From contig CAWCEN010000003.1 of assembly GCA_963794605.1 (NCBI GenBank), forward strand, positions 124,001 to 188,000: a stretch of DNA of 64,000 bases, read 5' to 3'. This stretch comes from VAXT01 sp963794605. GTDB taxonomy: Bacteria; Actinomycetota; Thermoleophilia; Gaiellales; Gaiellaceae. Shown here piece after piece: positions 14,981 to 23,113 of the stretch. How positions within the stretch are numbered: position 1 is the stretch's first letter; the number at the start of each line of letters is the position of its first letter. A model generated the notes under the pieces. It was not told the DNA's origin. It was given only the letters and a program-made list of their open reading frames with translations, and searched no databases. The position numbers and the translations under genes were made by a program.

Positions 14981-16281
14981 TGCTGTTCGTCAAGGGCGCG
15001 CCGAAGGAGAACCTGATCGTCCACGGGGCGCGCGTGCTCGACCCCGTCGAGGGACTCGACACGCAGGTCGACGTCAAGGTCGACGACGGCGTCATCGCCG
15101 AGCTCGGCTCGAACCTGCCGCAGAACTCGCACAAGGTGATCGACGGGACCGGCCTCGTGCTCGCGCCGGCGTTCGTCGACCCGCACGTCCACCTCAGGAC
15201 GCCCGGCCGCGAGGACGAGGAGACGATCACGTCTGGTACCCGCGCCGCAGCCGCGGGCGGCTACTGCGTGATCCTCGCCATGCCCAACACCGAGCCGGTC
15301 GTCGACTCCGCTGCGGTTCTGGGGGCGCTCGTCGAGCAGGCCCGCGACGAGGCCGAGGTGCCGGTCGGGTTCCTGGCCGCGATCTCCAAGGGGCAGGAAG
15401 GCTCGGAGCTGACCGAGATGGGCGAGCTCGCGGACGAGGGGGCGGTCGGATTCACGGACGACGGGCGCCCGGTGGTCGCGACGTCGCTCATGTGGCGCGC
15501 GCTCCAGTACGCGTCGATCACCGACCGGCCGATCGCGGTGCACTGCGAGGACCCGACGCTCTCGTGCGGAGGGCACATGCGCGAAGGAGTCGTCTCCGCG
15601 GAGCTCGGGATCGGCGGCTGGCCCTCGATTGCTGAGAGCGTGATGGTCGAGCGTGACCTCGCGCTGGCGCTCTACGAGAACCGGACGCTGCACCTGATGC
15701 ACCTCTCGGCGCGTGCTTCGGTCGACGCGCTCCGCCGGGCCCACGCCGAAGGAGTCCGCGCGACGGCCGAGGTCACGCCGCACCATCTGGTGCTCACGGA
15801 CGAGGCCGTCCGCACGCTCGACCCGAACGTCAAGATGAACCCGCCGCTCGGGACCGACGACGAACGGAAGGCGCTCGTCGAGGCGCTGCGCGACGGAACG
15901 ATCTCCTGCATTGCCACCGACCACGCTCCGCATGCACGGCACGAGAAGGAAGTGCCGTTCGAGGCGGCGCCGTTCGGCGTGACCGGGCTGGAAACGGCGT
16001 TCTCGTCGCTCTACACGCACCTCGTCGAGCCGGGGCTGATCTCGCTCGAGACGCTCCTCGAGCGGATGTCCGCGGGACCGGCCCGCGCGTACGGGCTCGA
16101 CGCGCCGAAGATCGCGGTCGGCGCACCCGCGAACGCCGTCCTGCTCGACACGCAGGCGAGCTGGCAGGTGGCCGAGGACGGCTTCAAGAGCCGCTCGAAG
16201 AACTCCTGGCTGATCGGCGAGAAGCTCCGCGGCCGGGTGCGCGCGACGATCGCCGCCGGACGGCTGGTGCACGAGTCGTGA
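14980..16281 (+). CDS. pyrC: Dihydroorotase, class I
   Basis: A 433-residue amidohydrolase that cyclises carbamoyl-aspartate to dihydroorotate. Metal ligands and signatures are present: DPHVHLRTPG (HxH), the conserved GGYCVILAMPNTEP, HCEDPTL and ATDHAPHA with the catalytic Asp. ATG 14980 overlaps the pyrB stop as TGATG; the GTG at 14977, three bases earlier, is an equally placed alternative. Length and motifs fit the class I enzymes that work without a non-catalytic partner. The next gene, carA, starts within the stop codon overlap. Confidence 0.96.
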   Translation: MLFVKGAPKENLIVHGARVLDPVEGLDTQVDVKVDDGVIAELGSNLPQNSHKVIDGTGLVLAPAFVDPHVHLRTPGREDEETITSGTRAAAAGGYCVILAMPNTEPVVDSAAVLGALVEQARDEAEVPVGFLAAISKGQEGSELTEMGELADEGAVGFTDDGRPVVATSLMWRALQYASITDRPIAVHCEDPTLSCGGHMREGVVSAELGIGGWPSIAESVMVERDLALALYENRTLHLMHLSARASVDALRRAHAEGVRATAEVTPHHLVLTDEAVRTLDPNVKMNPPLGTDDERKALVEALRDGTISCIATDHAPHARHEKEVPFEAAPFGVTGLETAFSSLYTHLVEPGLISLETLLERMSAGPARAYGLDAPKIAVGAPANAVLLDTQASWQVAEDGFKSRSKNSWLIGEKLRGRVRATIAAGRLVHES

Positions 16282-17324
16282 ACGGCTTCCTGCTCCTCGA
16301 GGACGGGACGGTCTTCCGCGGCGAGTCGGTCGGCGCCGAGGGCTACGCGTTCGGCGAGGCGGTCTTCACGACGGCGATGACCGGTTACCAGGAGGTCGTC
16401 ACCGATCCGAGCTACGCGGACCAGATCGTGTGCTTCACCGCGGCCATGGTCGGGAACTACGGCGTCGCCCCGATGCGCGCCGAGTCTGCGCGCGCTCATG
16501 CGAGAGCGGTTCTGATGCGCGAGGCGCGAGGCCCGGCGTGGACGGACTGGCTCCACGACCAGGGCGTCGTCGCGCTGACCGGGATCGACACGCGCTCGCT
16601 CGTCCTGCACCTCCGTCAGGCCGGTGCGATGCGGGCGATCGCGATGGGCGGCGAGGCGTCGGTCGACGAGGCGCTGAGCGCCGTCCGTGCGCAGCCCGAG
16701 ATGGCGGGCCGTGCGCTCGCGGCGAAGGTCTCGACGCGCAAGCCGTTCGTCTTTTCGGACGCCGGCTGGGCGCGGATCGCGGTCGTCGACTACGGCTGCA
16801 AGCGCTCGATCCTGAACCGGCTCGCCTGGTCCGGTGCGGCGATCACCGTCTACCCGCACGACGTGGACGCCGACGAGCTCGCCGATTACGACGGCGTCCT
16901 GCTCTCGAACGGCCCCGGCGACCCGGAGCCGCTCGCCGACGAGCAGGCGACGATCCGCGACCTGATCGGGCGCGTCCCGATCCTCGGGATTTGCCTCGGA
17001 CACCAGCTGCTCGCGCTCGCAACCGGGCGCAAGACGTACAAGCTCCCGTTCGGCCACCGCGGTGCGAACCATCCGGTGCTCGAGCGCGCCACGAACGGCG
17101 TCCTCGTCACGTCGCAGAACCACGGCTTCGCCGTCTCGCCGACGCAGTCGCGCGAGGAGACGCACGTCTCGCTCTACGACGGCACCGTCGAGGGCCTCGA
17201 GCTGCGCAGCGAGCGGGCGCGCTCGGTGCAGTTCCACCCGGAGGCCGGCCCCGGGCCGCACGACGCCTGGGGGATCCTCGAATCGTGGGTCGAGGAGGTG
17301 AGCGGCCTCGCCAAGGCGGCGTGA
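16278..17324 (+). CDS. carA: Carbamoyl-phosphate synthase, small (glutaminase) subunit
   Basis: The 348-residue subunit releases ammonia from glutamine for CarB. The N-terminal CPSase_sm domain has FTTAMTGYQEVVTDPSY. The C-terminal class I glutamine amidotransferase domain has the nucleophile Cys in GICLGHQ and the catalytic His/Glu pair in VQFHPEAGPGPHD. The GTG at 16278 overlaps the pyrC stop (GTGA). Slightly short but complete. Its stop at 17322-17324 is where carB should begin; see the carB entry for an apparent one-base defect there. Confidence 0.96.
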   Translation: MNGFLLLEDGTVFRGESVGAEGYAFGEAVFTTAMTGYQEVVTDPSYADQIVCFTAAMVGNYGVAPMRAESARAHARAVLMREARGPAWTDWLHDQGVVALTGIDTRSLVLHLRQAGAMRAIAMGGEASVDEALSAVRAQPEMAGRALAAKVSTRKPFVFSDAGWARIAVVDYGCKRSILNRLAWSGAAITVYPHDVDADELADYDGVLLSNGPGDPEPLADEQATIRDLIGRVPILGICLGHQLLALATGRKTYKLPFGHRGANHPVLERATNGVLVTSQNHGFAVSPTQSREETHVSLYDGTVEGLELRSERARSVQFHPEAGPGPHDAWGILESWVEEVSGLAKAA

Positions 17325-17361
17325 CATCGAGTCGGTCTGCCTGATCGGCTCCGGGCCGATC

Positions 17362-20300
17362 GTGATCGGGCAGGCGTGCGAGTTCGACTACGCGGGCTGC
17401 CAGGCGCTGAAGGTGCTCCGGGCGGACGGCTTCAAGACGATCGTCGTCAACTCGAACCCGGCGACGATCATGACCGACCCAGGGTTCGCCGACCGCACGT
17501 ACCTCGAGCCACTCGACCTCGAAGGCGTCGCGGGCGTGCTCGAGCGCGAGCGTCCGGACGCGCTGCTCCCGACGATGGGGGGGCAAACGGCCTTGAACCT
17601 CGCAGTTGCGCTGGCGGAGGCAGGAGCTCTCGAAGAGCTCGGGGTCGAGCTCATCGGGGCCCCGATCGACGTGATCAGGCGCGCCGAGGACCGCGACCTC
17701 TTCCGCGAGACGGTGCGCGCCGCGGGCCTGCGCGTGCCCGAGTCGATCGTCGTCACGTCCCTCGAGGACGTGCCCGAGGGCCTGTCCCTGCCCGTCATTC
17801 TGCGGCCTGCGTTCACGTTGGGCGGCCATGGCGGCGGCACGGCGCGGACGCGCGAGGAGCTGGAGCCCCTGCTCGAGCGCGGGCTCGCGGAGAGCCCCGT
17901 GGGCCAGGTGCTCGTCGAGGAGTCGCTCCTCGGCTGGGACGAGTTCGAGCTCGAGCTGATGCGCGACCACGTGGACAACGCCGTCGTCGTCTGCTCGATC
18001 GAGAACATCGACCCGATGGGCGTCCACACGGGCGACTCGGTGACGGTCGCGCCCCAGATGACGCTGTCCGACGAGGCGTACCAGGAGCTGCGCGACGCGG
18101 CGATCAGGGTTATCCGCGCGGTCGGCGTCGACTGCGGCGGGTCGAACATCCAGTTCGCGCGCGAGCGCAAGACCGGGGAGCTGCGGGTGATCGAGATGAA
18201 CCCGCGCGTTTCGCGGTCTTCGGCGCTCGCATCGAAGGCGACCGGCTACCCGATCGCGAAGGTCGCCGCGAAGCTCGCGGTCGGGTACACGCTCGACGAG
18301 ATCCCGAACGACCTGACCGGGACGACGCCGGCGAGCTTCGAGCCGACGCTCGACTACGTCGTCGTCAAGTTCCCGCGCTTCGCGTTCGAGAAGTTCCCGG
18401 GCGCGGACTCGACGCTCGGCACGCAGATGAAGTCGGTCGGCGAGGCTATGGGGATCGGGCGGACATTCGGCGAGGCGTTCCTCAAGGCGCGCCGCTCGCG
18501 GGAGCTCGACGGGGCCGATGAATGGGAGCTGCCCGAGGGTGCGCATCCGTGGTTCCGCGCCGAGCTGGAGCGGCTCGAGGCGTCCGTTGAGCAGCTCGAC
18601 GACCTCGTCAAAGACGACTGGGTGCGGCTCAAGCGCCTGGGCCTCTCGGACGCGGCGATCGCATCGAGGTGCGGAGCGACCGAGGCGCTGGCACGGGCGA
18701 AGCGCCGCGGGTGGGGCGTTCGACCTGCGTACAGGCGGGTCGACTCGTGCGCGGCCGAGGTCGCGGCGGCCTCGAACTACTTCTACTCCACGTGGGGCGA
18801 GGCCGACGAGGCCAAACCGGACGGCTCGAAGCCGCGCGTCGTCATTCTCGGCTCCGGCCCGAACCGGATCGGCCAGGGGATCGAGTTCGACTACTGCTGC
18901 GTCCACGCTGCGCAGGCGTTCCGCGCGCTCGGCTACGAGGCGGTGATGGTCAACTGCAACCCGGAGACCGTCTCGACCGACTACGACACGTCGGACCGCC
19001 TCTACTTCGAGCCGCTCGGCGCGGAGGAAGTGCTCGAGATCTGCGCCCGCGAGCTGCCCGAGGGCGTCGTCATCCAGTTCGGGGGTCAGACCCCGCTAAA
19101 ACTTGCGCGCGAAATCGAAACAGAAGGCTGGCGCATCCTCGGGACGCCCTTCGAGGCGGTCGACCTCGCCGAAGATCGCGAGCGGTTCGCGGCCCTCTGC
19201 GAAGAGCTCGAGATCGACGTCCCGTCCTGGTCGATGGCCAAGGGCGCGAGCGAGGCGGCCTACGTGGCCGAGGCGATTGGTTATCCGGTGCTCGTCCGGC
19301 CCTCGTACGTGCTCGGCGGGAGGAACATGCAGGTCTGCTACGACGACGAGTCCGTGGCAGCGGCCGCCGAGGTCGGCGGACGGGTGCTGATCGACCGCTT
19401 CCTCGAGGGCGCGATCGAGATCGACGTCGACGCGCTCTGCGACGGCCGCGAGACCTTCGTGGCCGCGGTCATGGAGCACGTCGAGGAGGCCGGCGTGCAC
19501 TCCGGCGACTCGTCCTGCGTCCTGCCGGCGCCGTCGCTCGACGATGAGACGCTCGCGCGGATCGAGGAGACCGTGGAGAAGCTCGCGGCGGCCCTTGGGG
19601 TCGTCGGTCTCGTGAACGTCCAGCTCGCCGTCCAGGACGGTGAGGTGTTCGTGCTCGAGGCGAACCCGCGCGCGTCTCGAACCGTCCCGTTCGCGAGCAA
19701 AGCGATCGGTCTCAACCTCGTCGAGGCCGCCTGCAAGCTCGCCGCAGGCGCACGCCTGTCCGAGCTCGACCTGTCCCGGGGACAGGCCCTGGTGAAAGGA
19801 GCGCAGCAATTTAGTGTCAAAGCGGCCGTCCTTCCGTTCGCGCGCTTCCCGGGCGCCGACCCCGTGCTCGGGCCCGAGATGCGCTCGACGGGCGAGGTGA
19901 TGGCGAGCGCCGCCGACCTGCCGACGGCCCTCGCCAAGGCCGAGCGTGCCGCAGGCCGGCCGCTGCCGATGGAGGGCACCGCCTTCCTCTCGGTGCGCGA
20001 CGCCGACAAGCCGGCGCTCGTCGAGGTCGCCGACTCGCTGGCCAAGCTCGGCTTCCGCCTCGTCGCCACCGCGGGCACGGCGAGGGCGCTCGCCAACGCG
20101 CGGATCGCCGTCGAGCACGTCCGCAAGGTGACCGAGGCGGGGGAGGGGGCGACCGTCGTCGACCTCGTCCGTCGCGGACACTGCGACCTGGTTATCAACA
20201 CGCCCTTCGGCGACCGGGGGGCCCGCTCGGACGGCTACTTGATCCGCGAGGCCGCGCTCGCCGCCCGCGTCCCGTGCATCACGACGATGGCCGGCGCCAG

Positions 20301-20388
20301 GGCTGCAGTGCGGGCGATTGCGGACGCCCAGGGCGACCTCGCGGTGTCGCTCCAGGAGCGGATCAGTGCGCAGAAGAGAAGCGCTTAG
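17362..20388 (+). CDS. carB: Carbamoyl-phosphate synthase, large subunit (start region apparently frameshifted)
   Basis: About 1,008 residues from GTG 17362. It makes carbamoyl phosphate from bicarbonate, ATP and ammonia. Both ATP-grasp halves are intact (first with NSNPATIMTDPG and HTGDSVTVAPQ; second with VVILGSGPNRIGQGIEFDY and NPETVSTDYDTSDRLYFEPL), then a C-terminal MGS-like allosteric domain (residues about 860-1000). Homology continues in frame upstream of 17362: codons from 17323 read DIESVCLIGSGPIVIGQ, the conserved CarB N-terminus. Yet no ATG, GTG or TTG lies there before an in-frame stop. Adding one base after GTG 17321-17323 would restore a GTGA overlap like the other junctions. 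CTG 17341 is an alternative start. Confidence 0.93.
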   Translation: MIGQACEFDYAGCQALKVLRADGFKTIVVNSNPATIMTDPGFADRTYLEPLDLEGVAGVLERERPDALLPTMGGQTALNLAVALAEAGALEELGVELIGAPIDVIRRAEDRDLFRETVRAAGLRVPESIVVTSLEDVPEGLSLPVILRPAFTLGGHGGGTARTREELEPLLERGLAESPVGQVLVEESLLGWDEFELELMRDHVDNAVVVCSIENIDPMGVHTGDSVTVAPQMTLSDEAYQELRDAAIRVIRAVGVDCGGSNIQFARERKTGELRVIEMNPRVSRSSALASKATGYPIAKVAAKLAVGYTLDEIPNDLTGTTPASFEPTLDYVVVKFPRFAFEKFPGADSTLGTQMKSVGEAMGIGRTFGEAFLKARRSRELDGADEWELPEGAHPWFRAELERLEASVEQLDDLVKDDWVRLKRLGLSDAAIASRCGATEALARAKRRGWGVRPAYRRVDSCAAEVAAASNYFYSTWGEADEAKPDGSKPRVVILGSGPNRIGQGIEFDYCCVHAAQAFRALGYEAVMVNCNPETVSTDYDTSDRLYFEPLGAEEVLEICARELPEGVVIQFGGQTPLKLAREIETEGWRILGTPFEAVDLAEDRERFAALCEELEIDVPSWSMAKGASEAAYVAEAIGYPVLVRPSYVLGGRNMQVCYDDESVAAAAEVGGRVLIDRFLEGAIEIDVDALCDGRETFVAAVMEHVEEAGVHSGDSSCVLPAPSLDDETLARIEETVEKLAAALGVVGLVNVQLAVQDGEVFVLEANPRASRTVPFASKAIGLNLVEAACKLAAGARLSELDLSRGQALVKGAQQFSVKAAVLPFARFPGADPVLGPEMRSTGEVMASAADLPTALAKAERAAGRPLPMEGTAFLSVRDADKPALVEVADSLAKLGFRLVATAGTARALANARIAVEHVRKVTEAGEGATVVDLVRRGHCDLVINTPFGDRGARSDGYLIREAALAARVPCITTMAGARAAVRAIADAQGDLAVSLQERISAQKRSA

Positions 20389-21040
20389 AGTCGTCGCCAG
20401 CGATGCGGTTGGCCCCTACTCGCTGATTCGAGTCGAACGACGCGGGCTCGAGCCGGGCGTTCCGGGGCAGTTCTTCATGCTCGAGGCGCCTGGACGGCTG
20501 CTGCCGCGGCCGATGAGCCTCTGCCAGGCGCCGCCCGGTGAGCTGGCCTTCCTGCTCGAAGCGATCGGGCCCGGAACCCGCGCGCTGGCCGCGGTCGAGC
20601 CCGGAGACGAGCTCCACGTCTTCGGCCCGCTCGGCAACGGCTACCGGCTCGGTGTCCAGAGGCCGCTCCTCGTCGCCGGCGGGATCGGCGTGGCTCCATT
20701 CCCGTACCTCTCGGAACAACTAGGCGGCCCGCCGGCGATCCTCGGCTTCCGAAGCGACTGGCACGCGGAGGCCGCCGCCCTCGTTCCGAACGCCGAGGTC
20801 GTCGTCGAACCAACGCTCGTCACGGAGCCACTAACCGACTTGATAACAGACTGTCACAAAGTCTTCGCGTGCGGGCCTGAGCCGATGCTGGAGGCGGTTC
20901 GTGAGCTCGCGCCGGACGCGCAGCTCGCCTGGGAGGCGCCCATGGCCTGCGGCTACGGCGCCTGCTATGGCTGCTCCGTGGAGATCGACGGCGTCCTGCA
21001 GCGGCTCTGCGTCGCCGGCCCCGTTCTGGAGGCGGCGTGA
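20366..21040 (+). CDS. pyrK: Dihydroorotate dehydrogenase B, electron-transfer subunit
   Basis: The 224-residue iron-sulfur flavoprotein passes electrons from dihydroorotate (via PyrD) to NAD+. It has an FAD-binding segment (GQFFMLEAPGRLLPRPMS), an NAD-binding start (LLVAGGIGVAPFPYL) and, near the C-terminus, CGYGACYGCSVEIDG...RLCVAGPV, whose four cysteines bind the 2Fe-2S cluster. GTG 20366 follows CAGGAGCG and gives a normal N-terminus (RRREALRVVASD). It overlaps carB by 23 bases. Its presence implies a type 1B, NAD-linked dihydroorotate dehydrogenase. Confidence 0.92.
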   Translation: MRRREALRVVASDAVGPYSLIRVERRGLEPGVPGQFFMLEAPGRLLPRPMSLCQAPPGELAFLLEAIGPGTRALAAVEPGDELHVFGPLGNGYRLGVQRPLLVAGGIGVAPFPYLSEQLGGPPAILGFRSDWHAEAAALVPNAEVVVEPTLVTEPLTDLITDCHKVFACGPEPMLEAVRELAPDAQLAWEAPMACGYGACYGCSVEIDGVLQRLCVAGPVLEAA

Positions 21041-21894
21041 TTCTGAACGCCTCGGGCTGCCTGGACGCGCTCGAGGCGCCGGAAGTCGCCCTTGCACTCG
21101 ACGTGTTCGTGACGAAGACCGTCACGCCACAGCCGCGCGAGGGCAACCGCCCGGTCCGGGTCGCCGAGACCGAGGCGGGCATGCTCAACTCGATCGGGCT
21201 CGAGAACCCCGGAATCGACGGCCTGCTCGAGGACAAGCTTCCGCGTCTGGCCGAGCTCGGAGTCCCGCTCTGGGTGTCCGTCGGCGGGTTCGCGGCGAGC
21301 GACTACGCCGAACTCTGCGCCGCACTCGACGACCGCCAGGAAGTGACGGCGATCGAGCTCAATCTGTCCTGCCCGAACGTCGAGGAAGCGCCCGAGAGCG
21401 CCGCCGAGCTGGTCGCCGCGGCGCGGCCGCAGACCACAAAGACCCTCTACGCCAAACTCTCTCCGGCCGCGACCGACCTCCCGGAGACCGCCCGCGCAGT
21501 CCAAGCCGCAGGCGCCGACGGCCTCTCGCTCGTGAACACGATCCGCGGGCTCGCGCTCGACGACAGGACGCTGCAGCCCCGGCTCGGCCATGAGCTTGGA
21601 GGCTACTCCGGACCGGCCGTGAAACCGATCGCCCTCGCTGCCGTCTACCAGTGCTACCGCGCCACAGGGCTGCCGATCGTGGGCATGGGCGGGATCGCAA
21701 CCGGTCGCGACGCGCTCGAATTTCTCGCCGCCGGAGCGAGCTCGATCTCGCTCGGAACGGTCCTTTTCAGCGACCCCGAAGCACCGGGTCGAGTGCGCAA
21801 CGAGCTGGCCGACGAGCTCGCTGCACGTGGGCTCTCAGGGGCCGAAGAGGCGACCGGCCTTGCGCACGGCGCGAGACCTGCTCCTGTTGCCTGA
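21037..21894 (+). CDS. pyrD: Dihydroorotate dehydrogenase B, catalytic subunit
   Basis: A 285-residue FMN TIM-barrel enzyme that oxidises dihydroorotate to orotate. The catalytic Cys lies in IELNLSCPNVE, as in type 1 enzymes. Other signatures are KTVTPQPREGN, LVNTIRG, GGYSGPAVKPIAL and IVGMGGIATGRDALEFLAAGAS. GTG 21037 overlaps the pyrK stop (GTGA). It is the last gene of the pyr operon here. pyrF (orotidylate decarboxylase), often next in actinobacteria, is absent from the window. Confidence 0.95.
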   Translation: MILNASGCLDALEAPEVALALDVFVTKTVTPQPREGNRPVRVAETEAGMLNSIGLENPGIDGLLEDKLPRLAELGVPLWVSVGGFAASDYAELCAALDDRQEVTAIELNLSCPNVEEAPESAAELVAAARPQTTKTLYAKLSPAATDLPETARAVQAAGADGLSLVNTIRGLALDDRTLQPRLGHELGGYSGPAVKPIALAAVYQCYRATGLPIVGMGGIATGRDALEFLAAGASSISLGTVLFSDPEAPGRVRNELADELAARGLSGAEEATGLAHGARPAPVA

Positions 21895-21932
21895 TCGGAC
21901 AATAGACGAGTTTTGCGGGCAAAACACACGGT

Positions 21933-21961
21933 TTGCACGTGTACTCCGCGCGCACTAGTAT
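21933..21961 (+). promoter_or_regulatory. Predicted leaderless promoter of mihF
   Basis: TTGCAC (21933-21938), 17-bp spacer, TAGTAT (21956-21961). Transcription would begin at about 21968-21970, on the GTG start itself. A small hairpin (GTTTTG/CAAAAC, 21910-21925) just upstream may mark the end of the pyr transcript. Confidence 0.65.
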
Positions 21962-21969
21962 CACCCGCC

Positions 21970-22299
21970 GTGGCGGCAACGAAGACTCAGGCGAAGGCGC
22001 CTGCCAGGTCTCGCGACCAGCGCTTGGAGGCTCTGAAGCGCGCGAACGACATCCGGGTCAAGAGAGCACAGCTGAAGAAGGACCTGAAAGTGGGGCGCGC
22101 ACGGATCGACAAGATCCTCAACAACCCGCCCGAGTACGTCGAGACCGCCAAGGTGTTCGACATGCTGATGGCCGTGCCCAAGTTCGGACGGGTGAAGGCG
22201 GCGCGGTTCTTGAACCAGGCCCGGATCAGCCAGTCGAAGACGGTCGGTGGCCTCTCCGACCGTCAGCGGACTGAGCTCATTGGGCTCTTCCACAAGTAG
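21970..22299 (+). CDS. mihF: Integration host factor, actinobacterial type (mIHF)
   Basis: A 109-residue basic DNA-binding protein with a Lys/Arg/Ala-rich N-terminus and the conserved mIHF body (LKRANDIRVKRAQLKKDLKVGR...KILNNPPEYVETAKVFDMLMAVPKFGRVKAARFLNQARIS), including a helix-two-turn-helix-like region. mIHF shapes the nucleoid and aids site-specific recombination. It is restricted to actinobacteria, which supports the taxonomic guess. Next to gmk and rpoZ, it is in its usual place. Translation probably starts at GTG 21970 on a leaderless message. Confidence 0.93.
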   Translation: MAATKTQAKAPARSRDQRLEALKRANDIRVKRAQLKKDLKVGRARIDKILNNPPEYVETAKVFDMLMAVPKFGRVKAARFLNQARISQSKTVGGLSDRQRTELIGLFHK

Positions 22300-22882
22300 C
22301 GGCTCCACGAGCCCGGTTTTCGTCGTCACGGGGACCTCGGGAGCCGGGAAGGGCACCCTCGAAAGGGCACTGCTGAGGGAGATGGCCGACCTCGAGCTCG
22401 CGGTCTCGGCCACGACGCGCGGACGCCGCGAAGGCGAGGAGGACGGCCGCGAGTACTGGTTCATCTCGGACGAGGATTTCGACCAGAAGGTCGCCGCCGG
22501 GGAGTTCCTCGAGTACGTCGAGTTTCCGTGGGGACAGCGCTCGGGCACCCTCCGCTCGGAGATCGACCGCATCCAGTCCCACGGCAGGGTCCCGCTGCTC
22601 GACCTCGAGCCCCAGGGCGCGCTCGACCTGAAGCAGAGCGTTCCCGGCGCGGTCACGATCTTCGTCGAGGCCCCGAGCTTTGCCGAGAACGAGCGGCGGC
22701 TGCGCGAGCGGGCGACCGAGAGCGAGGGCGAGATCGAGGAGCGCCTCGACCTGGCCCGGGAGCAGCTCTCCCAGGCAGGCGAGTTCGACTACCTGGTCGT
22801 CAACGACGACGTCGACCGCGCCCTCGCCGAGGTCGAGGAAATCGTCCGTTCGAAACTCTCCGCTACCATGTCGCGACCGTGA
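22280..22882 (+). CDS. gmk: Guanylate kinase
   Basis: About 200 residues. It phosphorylates GMP to GDP with ATP. The P-loop is VVTGTSGAGKGTLERAL. SATTRGRREGEEDGREYWFI matches the GMP-binding segment, followed by FLEYVEFPWGQRSGTLRSEIDR. The usual GNYYGT GMP-loop motif is replaced by WGQRSGT, a modest divergence. The start is uncertain: TTG 22280 gives a short Ser/Thr-rich extension and overlaps mihF by 20 bases; GTG 22247 would add 11 more residues. No strong ribosome-binding site decides between them. The stop overlaps rpoZ. Confidence 0.9.
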   Translation: MGSSTSSGSTSPVFVVTGTSGAGKGTLERALLREMADLELAVSATTRGRREGEEDGREYWFISDEDFDQKVAAGEFLEYVEFPWGQRSGTLRSEIDRIQSHGRVPLLDLEPQGALDLKQSVPGAVTIFVEAPSFAENERRLRERATESEGEIEERLDLAREQLSQAGEFDYLVVNDDVDRALAEVEEIVRSKLSATMSRP

Positions 22883-23109
22883 TCCACCCACGCATCGACA
22901 CACTGCTCGACAACGTTCCGGAGCGATATGCGCTCGTGATAGTCGCCGCCAAGCGCGCGCGGCAGATCAACAACTACCACCACCAGCTCGGCGAGGGCAC
23001 ATTCGACGACAATCCGCCGCCGCTCGTGGAGTCGCGCTCCAAGAACTACTTGACGATGGCCCTCGAAGAAGTTGCCGAGGGCAAGATCAAGTACACGTAC
23101 AAGGGCTAG
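22879..23109 (+). CDS. rpoZ: RNA polymerase omega subunit
   Basis: The 76-residue protein begins IHPRIDTLLDNVPERYALVIVAAKRARQIN, the conserved omega N-terminus, and ends with VESRSKNYLTMALEEVAEGKIKY. Omega binds the beta-prime subunit and promotes RNA polymerase assembly. GTG 22879 overlaps the gmk stop (GTGA), the conserved gmk-rpoZ arrangement. The following gene is on the other strand, so rpoZ ends this unit. Confidence 0.95.
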   Translation: MIHPRIDTLLDNVPERYALVIVAAKRARQINNYHHQLGEGTFDDNPPPLVESRSKNYLTMALEEVAEGKIKYTYKG

Positions 23110-23113
23110 CGCC

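Noticed and set aside
17321..17365. Programmed +1 frameshift producing a CarA-CarB fusion
   Set aside because: The stop context TGAC is weak, as at the RF2 site, but the preceding GCG codon does not allow a good re-pairing in the +1 frame. A missing base is simpler. Kept only as a remote option.
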